64,000 bases of DNA from Flavobacteriaceae bacterium PS02337 (GCA_029959285.1 JASCOE010000003.1:434001-498000), one strand, 5' to 3'; counted from the first letter of the stretch, positions 28,800 through 37,275 are shown. Notes: a model not told the origin generated them from the letters alone. A program made the numbers and translations.

Positions 28800-30293
28800 T
28801 TATCTAGCGCTAAGATTCAGGGAAACTGTAGACATATTTGCGGTTCCATCAAAACGTTCTGCCCAGACTTCGATGTAATCATCTTTTTTTAACTGCATAG
28901 TGCCCACAATTGGAAGGGTTAAAATTCCTGCGGTGGCCAAGAAACCAGTATTTGGTCTTGCATACACTTTTGTATCAGGAAGTACAACTCCATTTTTAGC
29001 TATATATAGTATAAGTGTTATATCCGTGCTAGTTACTTGACAAGAAAGAGAGGCAGTCACCAGAAAATATCTTGTTTTATTTCCTCTGTATGTAATTCTG
29101 TTGTTGCCATCTTTAGTAAATCGAAACAAATTGTTTGAGGTAGTTGTACCACTTAGTTTTATTCTGCTGGCAGTAGTTGTACCAGTAAAAGTTGTAGTGG
29201 CTCCAGACCCCACAGGAAGATCGAGATTAATGTCCCCTGTAGAATCTGCATCACCTTCTCTTGGAATACCAGGTGCATCTACAGTCCACGCAATACTAAA
29301 ATTATATCCAGTATAAGTAGATGCTGCAGGATAACGGTTAATAAATCCGTTAGCATTTGTAGTGGTGCCCGAAAAAACAGTACCAATTAAAACTCCAGTT
29401 CCAACACTAAGCGTTGCGTTGCTTACGTCCATTGCTACATCGGCGCCGTTCATTATACTGAAACCGCTATTTTTTTGAATTAGTCCAAATGTTCCAGTAA
29501 AGGTTTCAAAAGTTCCGTTGTTGCTAGAAGTCCATGCTTGATTATTTAGCAGTAAACTTCCAATATTCGAATATGTAATTCCGTTAGTATTATTAACGAA
29601 CTGTATAATATTACCAAAATATAATCCGAATCCAGTAATAGTTCCTACACTTGAAGTCATTCCGTCTACAACAACATTCTGAACCAAAAGGGCAGATGCG
29701 GTTCCAGCTCCTGGTCCAGTGATAGAAAATGCCGATGCTCCTTTTAAAGTTACATTTCTAATGCTTCCACCAGATGTAGTTCCTGAAAAAATGGTTCCAG
29801 TTGATGATAAAACATCTTCATTGGCATCGAGTCCAGAAATGTAAGCATTGTTTAGATTTATTGGACTCGTAATATTGATTGTACCATTTATTTCATACAA
29901 AGTATTTGTATTTAATAAATAGGATGATCCTCCGCCAGCAACTAATTCTGGAGCTAAATCTGCAGCAGATTTTACCAATTTATAATTGTTTCTTTTTAGA
30001 GCACTTTCATTAGCGATTTTTATCCACGCTGTAGTTGCAGTATTATAAAAATAAAAAGCTTTATCAGTCGTGTCAAAAACAAGCAAACTTTCGGCTGGAG
30101 TTGTAATGGCTGTTCGCTGGGCGGTAGTCATTCTTGGAGCTAACATACCTTGCGTTGTAGAAGTTATATCTAATATAGAAGTAGAATTTGGAGAAGTAGT
30201 TCCTATTCCGATTTGGGCATTTGTTCCGATGCTCAGGAATAAAAAACATATTATTAATACCGTATAACTTTTTGAAGTAGATTTCGTAAACAT
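28800..30293 (-). CDS. Secreted adhesin-like protein with IGIGTTSP head
   Basis: 497-aa exported protein of unknown function. The signal peptide ends TNAQ (about residue 27) and is followed by IGIGTTSPNSTSILDI and QGMLAPRMTTAQR, the head common in flavobacterial surface proteins and similar to phage tail-fibre tips. The central 120-370 region is rich in Thr, Ser, Gly and Asn with regular beta patterns (NITSPINLNNAYISG), compatible with a beta-helix. The C-terminus (about 400-497) is a compact beta domain ending NMSTVSLNLSAR. It is the last of three surface-protein genes read in the same direction, 47 bp after the T9SS cargo gene. Confidence 0.7.
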   Translation of the reverse strand: MFTKSTSKSYTVLIICFLFLSIGTNAQIGIGTTSPNSTSILDITSTTQGMLAPRMTTAQRTAITTPAESLLVFDTTDKAFYFYNTATTAWIKIANESALKRNNYKLVKSAADLAPELVAGGGSSYLLNTNTLYEINGTINITSPINLNNAYISGLDANEDVLSSTGTIFSGTTSGGSIRNVTLKGASAFSITGPGAGTASALLVQNVVVDGMTSSVGTITGFGLYFGNIIQFVNNTNGITYSNIGSLLLNNQAWTSSNNGTFETFTGTFGLIQKNSGFSIMNGADVAMDVSNATLSVGTGVLIGTVFSGTTTNANGFINRYPAASTYTGYNFSIAWTVDAPGIPREGDADSTGDINLDLPVGSGATTTFTGTTTASRIKLSGTTTSNNLFRFTKDGNNRITYRGNKTRYFLVTASLSCQVTSTDITLILYIAKNGVVLPDTKVYARPNTGFLATAGILTLPIVGTMQLKKDDYIEVWAERFDGTANMSTVSLNLSAR

Positions 30294-30340
30294 ATTCTAT
30301 AAGTTTTAGTTTTTAATGAGCTTGATAATATTAGAATGTA

Positions 30341-32131
30341 TTATTTATCTGAATTAGAAATCAATACTTTTTTGGTAAGTTTTTGATTGTCATCAGTTAG
30401 AAATTCTGCAATGTAAATACCGTAACTTAATCCGATAGTAGGAAAGTTATAGTTTGAATCTGTTTTTAAGTCCTTTTTAGACAACACCGTTTTTCCCGTT
30501 ATATCATATAATTTAAAAGATTTTACAGCCAAACCATTTGGATTTGAAGCCTTAATAGTTCTATTGACATTGTCTTGATATATTATAAAGTTTTGTACAC
30601 CTAAATTTTCTTCAGTACCAAGAGTTTGATCTACAAATGCAATCAGAAATCGATCTTTGTATGTTCCGGGAGTTACCGAAACTTCATACGATGCATTTTT
30701 AATATCATGATAAGATTCATCAGATTTATCATAAATATAAACAGCTTGAGAAGCATCAAAATTTATAAATTCCGAAATCTTAAATTTAAGAGTTGTGTTT
30801 ACCGATGCTTTTACTGCAAGAGGTATTTTTTTTGAAGGATCAAAAGCGATTCCTTGTATTAAATAATTTCCATCTTCAATCCAAAAATTTACATCGTCTG
30901 GAAGATCTCCTGTCATATTTATAGCATCAATTCCAGAATCGACACCATCTGTGGCTTCAGGAAGAAACGCTAGAGCAAGTTGTCTCGTAAATTGATTGTT
31001 TATCATAGCATTTAATCTAAAATAAGATAAAGGTTCGGGGTCTTCTGTTTCTTGAGTTTTTTTCTGAGTCTGTGCACGTTTCTCAAATTGCGATACACCA
31101 GCTAATTCTTTAAATAGTACACGATGTGCATTTTTAAAAGTCACCGTTCCATTAGCTGTTCCGTTAAGTAAAAATCCTTGACCAATTGGGGCATATCTGC
31201 GCTGTAATATTGTTCCCGTTCCCGAACCTGGTCCAGGATTTACTGTTCCGTCCTGCTTATAAGCGTTAAATGTGGGCGGAATATAAATACCTTCAGAAGT
31301 TGTATTAATAGGAGCATAAGAGCCATAACCGCCTCTGTAGGCACTTAGATAATGAGAATCTATTGTTCTGTCCTGTTGCCAAAAAAATGCTGTTCCGCCA
31401 GTAATAGTTCGATTGGTTGGGTCTAATAAAAATTCATTTAAATGCAAAGCAGACGGATATGGATTTCCAGTTAAGGTCGCACTATTGGCTCCAAGTGTAA
31501 CGATTATATCGCCATCATTTGGTTTGCCTCTAAAATCATATCGTTGTGCTCCGCCTGGATTATTTGAAACTCCTTCAGATGGATCGACAGCATCTGTTCC
31601 ACTTGTGCCTTTCATCGTAAAACCTTCGCCAGGTGCTATTGTTGAAGCTCCTCCAACTAACATCCATTGTGAATAATTGTTGGCATTTATTAATTTATAA
31701 ATCCATGAAGAAGCTATAGAAAGCGGGTTTGATATGCCATCATAACTTCCTGCTGGCAATATAACGGTTGGAGTTGTGGCTGTTGAAGTTGTAGGACGTC
31801 CTAACATTGAAATTCCGAAATTTGTATTTCCAGCCGTATTTGAAGGCGCGCCAATCGGTGAACACCAATAATTGTAATCGTAATTGTCTGATGTTCCTTC
31901 CTGATAAACAGACATTGATCCTAAACCTGTGTTGGTAGAAGTTGAATTTCCGCCTTGAATTAGCTGCGCATTATTTCTTAAATATAAATTGGAATCTGTA
32001 TTTAAATGAATATTTTGCTGTACATATAAAACTTCATTTTTAACATACATACTTGAATTAGTGCTAAAGTAAATTTGAGAAATTGACTTTGTACTTATAA
32101 TTATAAAAAACAGAAGTAATATTTTTTTCAT
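30341..32131 (-). CDS. T9SS type A sorting-domain surface protein
   Basis: 596-aa exported protein. The signal peptide ends SISQ, followed by a Thr/Gly/Asn-rich beta region (YSTNSSMYVKNEV, DYNYWCSPIG). From about residue 515 a type A T9SS C-terminal domain is clear: IYQDNVNRTIKASN, VKSFKLYDITGKTVLSK and GIYIAEFLTDDNQKLTKKVLI, the beta-sandwich recognised by the Por/Spr secretion machinery and then cleaved. The protein is therefore delivered to the cell surface. Its ATG overlaps the stop of the upstream small gene (ATGA), so translation is coupled. The biochemical role is unknown. Confidence 0.86.
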   Translation of the reverse strand: MKKILLLFFIIISTKSISQIYFSTNSSMYVKNEVLYVQQNIHLNTDSNLYLRNNAQLIQGGNSTSTNTGLGSMSVYQEGTSDNYDYNYWCSPIGAPSNTAGNTNFGISMLGRPTTSTATTPTVILPAGSYDGISNPLSIASSWIYKLINANNYSQWMLVGGASTIAPGEGFTMKGTSGTDAVDPSEGVSNNPGGAQRYDFRGKPNDGDIIVTLGANSATLTGNPYPSALHLNEFLLDPTNRTITGGTAFFWQQDRTIDSHYLSAYRGGYGSYAPINTTSEGIYIPPTFNAYKQDGTVNPGPGSGTGTILQRRYAPIGQGFLLNGTANGTVTFKNAHRVLFKELAGVSQFEKRAQTQKKTQETEDPEPLSYFRLNAMINNQFTRQLALAFLPEATDGVDSGIDAINMTGDLPDDVNFWIEDGNYLIQGIAFDPSKKIPLAVKASVNTTLKFKISEFINFDASQAVYIYDKSDESYHDIKNASYEVSVTPGTYKDRFLIAFVDQTLGTEENLGVQNFIIYQDNVNRTIKASNPNGLAVKSFKLYDITGKTVLSKKDLKTDSNYNFPTIGLSYGIYIAEFLTDDNQKLTKKVLISNSDK

Positions 32132-32379
32132 AATGTAGGTTTTATAGTTCTAGAATTGATTTTAGAGCAGTACAATGAAGTTTTAAGTTTTCTTCTTGAG
32201 ATTATTACAATCAAACCTAACAGAAGTCCAGCGACTAGTAATATTGTAGAATAAGTATCAATTGGTAATGGTGGATTAGGAAGTCCCGGCGGTGGCGGAC
32301 CTCCACCTTGTGCAAAAACACTTAGCGGTAATTGCAAAAGAAAATATAAGGCGAGTAATTTAGTTTTATCGGCGTACAT
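32128..32379 (-). CDS. Small PID-CTERM-like membrane protein
   Basis: 83-aa protein counted from the ATG at 32379 (MYADKTKLLALYF); an ATG at 32481 would add 34 residues lacking signal character. It has a signal peptide (ends VFAQ), a Gly/Pro-rich stretch GGGPPPPGLPNPPLPID, a second TM helix (YSTILLVAGLLLGLIVII) and basic residues RRK. The P-I-D motif before a TM helix and basic cluster fits the PID-CTERM sorting type of flavobacteria, thought to be handled by an exosortase-like enzyme. About 20 residues follow the basic cluster, longer than usual. Its stop overlaps the start of the T9SS cargo gene. Confidence 0.65.
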   Translation of the reverse strand: MYADKTKLLALYFLLQLPLSVFAQGGGPPPPGLPNPPLPIDTYSTILLVAGLLLGLIVIISRRKLKTSLYCSKINSRTIKPTL

Positions 32380-32667
32380 AAAATTTGGGTGCTTTAAACT
32401 GATTATTGCAATACAGTTAAATTGAGAATTTGATCGACTTTCAGAATGAAAAATGTAGGTATTCAGAAAGTTAACTTTCAAATAATTAGGTGGTTATACT
32501 CAAATGTAATTAAAATAAAACTCTCCTCTATTATAAAACCAAAGTTTAACTCAGATTTTTCTTATAACTTAAAAAAAGCTATTTAAGGCGTTAAAATTGT
32601 TAAATTAAATTTCTCATTTTGTGTGTTTTAACCGCTTTCTCAATGCTTTAAGAGACAATTCAAAATA

Positions 32668-32704
32668 AAAAAAACAGCCTCAATATAAGCTGAAGCTGTT
32701 TTTC
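32668..32704. terminator. Terminator after the small acidic protein gene
   Basis: Stem AAAAACAGC-C-TCA / TGA-A-GCTGTTTTT with one C/A mismatch and an 8-nt loop. It is A-rich on one side and T-rich on the other, so it can work in both directions; it lies 26 bp after the minus-strand stop. Confidence 0.8.
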
Positions 32705-32729
32705 TAAATCTTTATAAATACGTATCGAA

Positions 32730-32987
32730 TTACATCAAAAAAGTTCCGGGTTCACGAATTTCTTCTTCTGTATTTTCCTCTTCATTTTCTTCTTCCTCTT
32801 CCCAATCATTTTCGTCATATTCGGTATCAAGATCATCTAATTCGAGATCATAATGATTTTCTGCTTTTAAAGAATAAGAAGAACTATGTTCTAAATATTC
32901 ATCATAATTCATCAGTAATTCTTCTTCAAATGAAGTTAAATCTTCATAAGAGTCATGTTGTCTATTATAGTAATCTTCGGATATCAT
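32730..32987 (-). CDS. Small highly acidic protein, function unknown
   Basis: 85-aa protein, not recognised. It is extremely acidic, with a C-terminal run of Asp and Glu (DWEEEEENEEENTEEEIREP) and several Tyr residues, and has no signal peptide, TM helix or Cys. It lacks similarity I can name. Its own terminator and reasonable codon use support a real gene. A DNA mimic, chaperone-like or metal-binding role could be imagined, but nothing in the sequence decides. Confidence 0.6.
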   Translation of the reverse strand: MISEDYYNRQHDSYEDLTSFEEELLMNYDEYLEHSSSYSLKAENHYDLELDDLDTEYDENDWEEEEENEEENTEEEIREPGTFLM

Positions 32988-33191
32988 ATCAATAAGTTTA
33001 AATTAATGTTGCTGTGTTTAGATATCTTAAAAATAGTATTTATAATAGCCGATTACTTTATACAATTTTCTGTTCGAATTGCTAAATTCTCATTTTAAAA
33101 CATTCAAAATATAAAAGTCAAAGTTTGTAAATTCATTATATATAATCTGAAAAAGAACATTATTTATTTAGAAAATATCGACTGCTTTTTA

Positions 33192-33224
33192 TTTGGTAGT
33201 GCATACTGCTTTTACGTACTTTTA
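33192..33224 (+). promoter_or_regulatory. Candidate promoter of the TPR histidine kinase
   Basis: TTTG at 33192-33195 and TACTTTTA at 33217-33224 (one mismatch to TAnnTTTG) with a 21-bp spacer. A start near 33231 would favour the ATG at 33303 over that at 33237. Confidence 0.35.
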
Positions 33225-33302
33225 AAAATTATATAAATGGTTTCTGATGATCTGAAATCAGTTTCAGAAAACAATTTATTTCTAACTGTTATCTTTCTAA
33301 AA

Positions 33303-35558
33303 ATGAGTGTTTACTCTATTAAAAAGCGTTTACTATTTTTTCTCCTGCTAATTTGCGTTTATTCTTTAAATGCAAATAGTTATCGCTATAATTCTTTTAA
33401 AACAGAACAAGCTTTTAATTCAACACAAGAAAAAATAAATCAATTGTTAGAAAGAGGAGCTTTCTTTTTATACAAATCGGATAGTTTTAAAACCGATTTA
33501 GATAATGCGAGATTAAATTTTGATAAAGCTTATGTTTTGAGTAATCAAATTAATGATCAGGATTTAATTCATAAATGTTTTTTCTATTACAGTGAATTAT
33601 TGTTTGAGGAAAATAAATATCCAGAAGCTTTAAAAAAATTAGAGAAAGTTATTGCTTATTATCACGATAATAAAAATTTTGAAAAGGAAGCAAACACGTG
33701 GGAAGCGATGGGATCTAGATTATTTTGGAGATCTCCAAGATCTTTTGCATCTATAGAAGAATCTGTAAGCAGTTTTGAAAAAGCGGCTCAGTTATATAAA
33801 ATTCTTGGTTTTAACGAAAAGTATGCTTATGCGCTAAAAAGTATTGCAGATGCTCACTTAAATCAAGGAAGATTAGATCTGGCAGAAAAAGAATTGCTTA
33901 AGATACTTATTTTTTATAAAAAAATCGGTTATAAGAAATTGCATTTTACTTATGATCTTCTAGCCGATTCTCAACGTCTTAAGGGCGATCTTGGGAAAAG
34001 CCTGTATTATTCTGAATTATGCGTTAAAAGCATGGAAAACACAGGTGATTTTTCATATGCGCCTATATTTTATCAGCAGTTAGCAGTAGCCTATAGAGAC
34101 ATTGGTAAACATCAGCTTGCTATCGATTTATTAAGAAAAGCAGTTTCTTTTTTGCAATCTCAAAAAGATATCGATTACGGAAATTTATATGAAACTGTAG
34201 ATTTACTGGCAAAAGAGCTCGTTGAAGTAAAAAAGCAGAAAAAAGCTTTAAAACTCATTCAAAATATTATAAAAGAATATCCTCCTACGAAAAGTGTAGA
34301 TCAAGCACGAGTTTTTGGTTCTTTGGCTTTTTGTTATAATAAAAACAATCAGATAGCATTAGCCGAATCAAATTATTTAAAAATGATTGATTTGTATGAA
34401 AATAAGCAGCCTACATTTTTTTTGATCGATTTATCTAAAGCTTATTTTCAATTAGGCAAATTCTATCAGGAACATAAAAAATTTGATAAGGCAAAAAACT
34501 ACTTCCTTAAATCGCTTAATTTTTCTAAAGGAATTGTAGAACTCAATCAGATCAAAGAGGTTAATTTGTCTTTGTTTAAGATTGATTCGGTTCAGGGAAA
34601 TTATATAACAGCAATTCAGTATTTCCAAAAATATAAAAATCTTAATGATTCCATTTTTAATGAGAAAAAAAACAAGCAGATAGAAGAACTGCAGATTTTA
34701 TATGGTTTGGAGAAAAAAGAAAAAGAATTCTCTAAACTTAAATTAGACATCAATAATGAAAAGGGAAAAAATACTCAGGCACGCAATATGATAAAATGGG
34801 GCGCTGGTATTTTGATTTTTTTATTAGTCGGCATATTTGTTTTTTGGAAAAGCTATCAGACCAAGCAAAAAAACAACAAACTTCTTCTGAGTCAGAAAAA
34901 TGAAATTGATCAAAAAAACTATGCACTTCAAAAATTAGTGCTGGAGAAAGAATCTCTTATGAAAGAAATTCATCATAGAGTTAAAAATAATCTTCAGATT
35001 GTGATGAGTCTTTTACGTTCGCAGTCACATACTTTAAAAAATGAGGAAGCTTTTGAGGCCATTCAAAAGAGTCAGCACAGATTATATGCCATTTCTCTTT
35101 TGCACCAGAAATTATATATGACTGATATTGTTAGAGAAATTGAAATGAAAAGTTACATTAATGATTTACTGATAAATTTTACAGATACTTTTGATATCAA
35201 AGATCGCATTAGTTTTGAAGTAGATTTTGATAATATTTACCTTCACGAAACACAGGCAATTGCGGTAGGACTTATACTAAATGAATCTGTTACCAATGCT
35301 ATTAAATATGCTTTTTCAGATCAAACAATGGGAATTATTTCCATTGCAATGAAATCTAAGGAAAACAGCAAGATACTGCTTGAAATTAGAGATAACGGAA
35401 AAGGAGTTTCTAATAACTTTAATTTTGACACTTCATCTACACTTGGCATAACATTGATAAAAGGTTTGGCAGAGCAACTTGATGGAAATGTGTCTTTTAT
35501 AAATAATAACGGATGGACTGTAAGAATCGAATTTTTGAGAAATACTAGTCTAACTTAA
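33303..35558 (+). CDS. TPR-domain sensor histidine kinase (HisKA_2 type)
   Basis: 751 aa from the ATG at 33303, which directly precedes a signal peptide (MSVYSIKKRLLFFLLLICVYSLN); the ATG at 33237 would bury it. The periplasmic part holds about ten TPR repeats (AYALKSIADAHLNQGRLDLA, AYRDIGKHQLAIDLLRKA). A coiled-coil and TM helix follow (WGAGILIFLLVGIFVFW, about residue 500), then a HisKA_2 dimerisation domain with IHHRVKNNLQIVMSLL and a HATPase domain (NESVTNAIKYAF, IRDNGKG). No response regulator gene is adjacent; such kinases usually work with LytTR or LuxR regulators. The signal sensed is unknown. Confidence 0.9.
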   Translation: MSVYSIKKRLLFFLLLICVYSLNANSYRYNSFKTEQAFNSTQEKINQLLERGAFFLYKSDSFKTDLDNARLNFDKAYVLSNQINDQDLIHKCFFYYSELLFEENKYPEALKKLEKVIAYYHDNKNFEKEANTWEAMGSRLFWRSPRSFASIEESVSSFEKAAQLYKILGFNEKYAYALKSIADAHLNQGRLDLAEKELLKILIFYKKIGYKKLHFTYDLLADSQRLKGDLGKSLYYSELCVKSMENTGDFSYAPIFYQQLAVAYRDIGKHQLAIDLLRKAVSFLQSQKDIDYGNLYETVDLLAKELVEVKKQKKALKLIQNIIKEYPPTKSVDQARVFGSLAFCYNKNNQIALAESNYLKMIDLYENKQPTFFLIDLSKAYFQLGKFYQEHKKFDKAKNYFLKSLNFSKGIVELNQIKEVNLSLFKIDSVQGNYITAIQYFQKYKNLNDSIFNEKKNKQIEELQILYGLEKKEKEFSKLKLDINNEKGKNTQARNMIKWGAGILIFLLVGIFVFWKSYQTKQKNNKLLLSQKNEIDQKNYALQKLVLEKESLMKEIHHRVKNNLQIVMSLLRSQSHTLKNEEAFEAIQKSQHRLYAISLLHQKLYMTDIVREIEMKSYINDLLINFTDTFDIKDRISFEVDFDNIYLHETQAIAVGLILNESVTNAIKYAFSDQTMGIISIAMKSKENSKILLEIRDNGKGVSNNFNFDTSSTLGITLIKGLAEQLDGNVSFINNNGWTVRIEFLRNTSLT

Positions 35559-35595
35559 TTATCAAAATGATATTACTATTATCATTTTGATAATT
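35557..35595 (+). terminator. Perfect 16-bp inverted repeat after the kinase
   Basis: AATTATCAAAATGATA and its exact complement with a 7-nt loop, beginning within the stop codon of the kinase gene. There is no long U-tract. It is probably an intrinsic terminator or 3'-end stabiliser; its symmetry could also be a protein-binding site. Confidence 0.6.
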
Positions 35596-35713
35596 AGTTC
35601 AATATTTATTAATGGTTCAAGTTGTTCTTATATAGTATGTTATGTTTTAGGTATTAAAATTGAATATTCATTTTCTGTATTGAATACATTATTCACAGAA
35701 ATGATAAATATTT

Positions 35714-36325
35714 ATGAAACATAGTAAACTGCAATCTTTAGAAAATGATTTTTTAGTTGTTGAAGATGATTTTTATATTGAATTAACAAACGCCAGTCAT
35801 ATTTCGTGGATCAAAGAAATAGCTGAAGTCACACTTTCATCTGCTTTAGCAAGAGGAACAGGAATTTCAGGTCGTTCGGCTGAATTATTAGAAGAAAAAA
35901 TGAAAAATGGAGAAGCTGTTATTGCATTTTCTTTTGATGGAAAATGGGCAGGTTTTTCTTTTATTTCTTCTTGGAATAATGGTCGTTTTGTTTCTAACTC
36001 AGGATTAATTGTCGCGCCAGAATTCAGACATACTGGTCTTGCTAAAAAAATTAAAAGAAAGATTTTCGAATTGAGTCGAACAAAATATCCAGAAGCAAGT
36101 ATATTTAGTCTTACAACTGGTTTGGCTGTGATGAAAATGAATCACGAACTTGGTTTTGAACCCGTGACATATTCTGAACTTCCGCAAGATGATGCTTTTT
36201 GGCAAAATTGTAAAACCTGTATCAATTGTCCTATTTTGATGAGTAAAGAAAGAAAAAACTGTTTATGTACCGCCATGTTATATAATCCGAAACATAAAAT
36301 AATAGATATTAGAACGGCAAAGTAA
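35714..36325 (+). CDS. GNAT-family acetyltransferase with C-terminal Cys cluster
   Basis: 203-aa GNAT N-acetyltransferase. The acetyl-CoA loop region is LIVAPEFRHTGLAKKIK (residues about 96-112). The C-terminus has CKTCINCPILMSKERKNCLC, five Cys that could bind metal. Similar GNAT proteins with this tail are, as I recall, found at the head of arginine biosynthesis operons in Bacteroidota, next to argG. Here no arginine gene follows; the next elements are isoleucine leader peptides and ilvN. Catalysis of an amino-acid acetylation is plausible but not shown. Confidence 0.82.
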   Translation: MKHSKLQSLENDFLVVEDDFYIELTNASHISWIKEIAEVTLSSALARGTGISGRSAELLEEKMKNGEAVIAFSFDGKWAGFSFISSWNNGRFVSNSGLIVAPEFRHTGLAKKIKRKIFELSRTKYPEASIFSLTTGLAVMKMNHELGFEPVTYSELPQDDAFWQNCKTCINCPILMSKERKNCLCTAMLYNPKHKIIDIRTAK

Positions 36326-36364
36326 AATACTGTAAACATTACAATAGAAATTAAAAAATATCAA

Positions 36365-36372
36365 TATATTTG
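36365..36372 (+). promoter_or_regulatory. Candidate -7 element for the ilvN leader
   Basis: TATATTTG is a perfect TAnnTTTG box, 17 bp before the first leader ATG. No clear TTTG lies at the expected -33 position, so the call rests on one element and its place. Confidence 0.45.
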
Positions 36373-36389
36373 CGCTTCAAATCAAGCAA

Positions 36390-36440
36390 ATGAAAAACTT
36401 AATTACTATCATTTCTATTATCATTATTATCATTCGATAA
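36390..36440 (+). CDS. Isoleucine-rich leader peptide 1
   Basis: A 16-codon ORF encoding MKNLITIISIIIIIIR, with nine Ile codons (six in a row), a Leu codon and a stop. It is followed 43 bp later by a rho-independent terminator. The arrangement is that of a ribosome-stalling attenuator: low charged tRNA-Ile would stall the ribosome in the Ile run and favour read-through. It is too short for usual gene finders. Confidence 0.8.
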   Translation: MKNLITIISIIIIIIR

Positions 36441-36483
36441 TCGTGCAGGGATGTTATATAAATAAGTAAAAAATAAAACTTAG

Positions 36484-36514
36484 AAAACCTCCCCATAAAA
36501 CGGGAGGTTTTTTT
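36484..36514 (+). terminator. Attenuator terminator 1
   Basis: Perfect 10-bp stem AAAACCTCCC / GGGAGGTTTT with an 8-nt loop and T-tract, between the two leader peptides. No other gene ends here, so it is most likely regulatory. Confidence 0.88.
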
Positions 36515-36527
36515 GTTTACAGCAATT

Positions 36528-36587
36528 ATGAAAAATTTAGTTCAAAATAGCATTATTATTTCAATTATCATTATTCGTTTTACATGA
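36528..36587 (+). CDS. Isoleucine-rich leader peptide 2
   Basis: A 19-codon ORF encoding MKNLVQNSIIISIIIIRFT, with seven Ile codons and one each of Val and Leu, the three branched-chain amino acids. It begins 14 bp after the first terminator and is followed 25 bp later by a second. It shares the MKNL start and the S-I-I-I-I-R core with leader 1, suggesting duplication. Confidence 0.8.
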   Translation: MKNLVQNSIIISIIIIRFT

Positions 36588-36612
36588 CGAGTTAGGAATA
36601 TATTGTCTATAC

Positions 36613-36648
36613 AAAAAAGCCTTTCTCAATTATGCGAAAGGCTTTTTT
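36613..36648 (+). terminator. Attenuator terminator 2
   Basis: Perfect 13-bp stem AAAAAAGCCTTTC / GAAAGGCTTTTTT with a 10-nt loop, ending 35 bp before the ilvN ATG. Transcription must pass it to reach ilvN. Confidence 0.9.
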
Positions 36649-36683
36649 TATACCTGAAAAAAAGCACAATTAACAAATACAAA

Positions 36684-37193
36684 ATGAAAAACGAATTTAC
36701 ACTTACCATTTACTCCGAAGATCAATTAAGATTAATTAATAGACTTACTTCCATGTTTCTTAGAAAACAAGTGGAAGTTTTGAGCCTTAATATGTCTGTT
36801 TGCGAAATTGATAAAATGTACCGCTATACAATTGTAATAAGAGAAACGCTTGATCAAGCGCGTAATTTAGCGGCACAAATAGAGAAAATTATAGAAGTAT
36901 ATAAATGTCATTTTAATTGGAATGAAGAAACGGTTTTCAGACAAATAGCGTTATTCAAAATTCCGACTGAGTTATTTATGACAGAAACAAAAATGGAATC
37001 ATTACGTAAAATAAATGATTTCAAAATTTCAGAAATTCATAAAGAATATACCATAATTGAAGCGACAGGAGCAGAAGAAGAAATAAATTCTTTTACTGAA
37101 AAATTACGTTTTTTTGGATTGATTGAATTTGTAAAAAGTTCTAGAATTGCTCTTATAAAAACGAAGGAAGGTTTTTGTGAAGAAATCGAATAA
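36684..37193 (+). CDS. ilvN: Acetolactate synthase small (regulatory) subunit, lone
   Basis: 169-aa ACT-domain protein from the ATG at 36684 (MKNEFTLTIYSEDQLRLINRL); longer frames run back through the terminator and are artefacts. The N-terminal ACT domain (residues 3-75) includes VEVLSLNMSVCEIDKMYRYT and the second half (FRQIALFKIPTE, KEYTIIEATGAEEEINSF) matches IlvN/IlvH. It would bind acetolactate synthase and confer branched-chain feedback control. In flavobacteria ilvN usually sits between ilvB and ilvC; here neither is present and the mechanosensitive channel follows. It may be a second copy or a rearranged operon. Confidence 0.85.
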   Translation: MKNEFTLTIYSEDQLRLINRLTSMFLRKQVEVLSLNMSVCEIDKMYRYTIVIRETLDQARNLAAQIEKIIEVYKCHFNWNEETVFRQIALFKIPTELFMTETKMESLRKINDFKISEIHKEYTIIEATGAEEEINSFTEKLRFFGLIEFVKSSRIALIKTKEGFCEEIE

Positions 37194-37275
37194 ATCAAAT
37201 AAAGGCAGATTTTTAACCTTTGAAGACTTTATTTTTCTGCCATAATTTCTTATTTTTAATAAAAGCAAAAGAAAT

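Noticed and set aside
28800-30293. Prophage tail-fibre region
   Set aside because: The fibre-like head motif is common in chromosomal flavobacterial surface proteins, and no phage structural, integrase or lysis gene is near.
36603-36683. Longer ilvN start upstream of 36684
   Set aside because: The frame would run through the second terminator hairpin and add residues unlike any IlvN; the ATG at 36684 matches the family start.
37204-37241. Hairpin GGCAGA / TCTGCC after ilvN
   Set aside because: Only six base pairs with a long loop; not convincing as a terminator.
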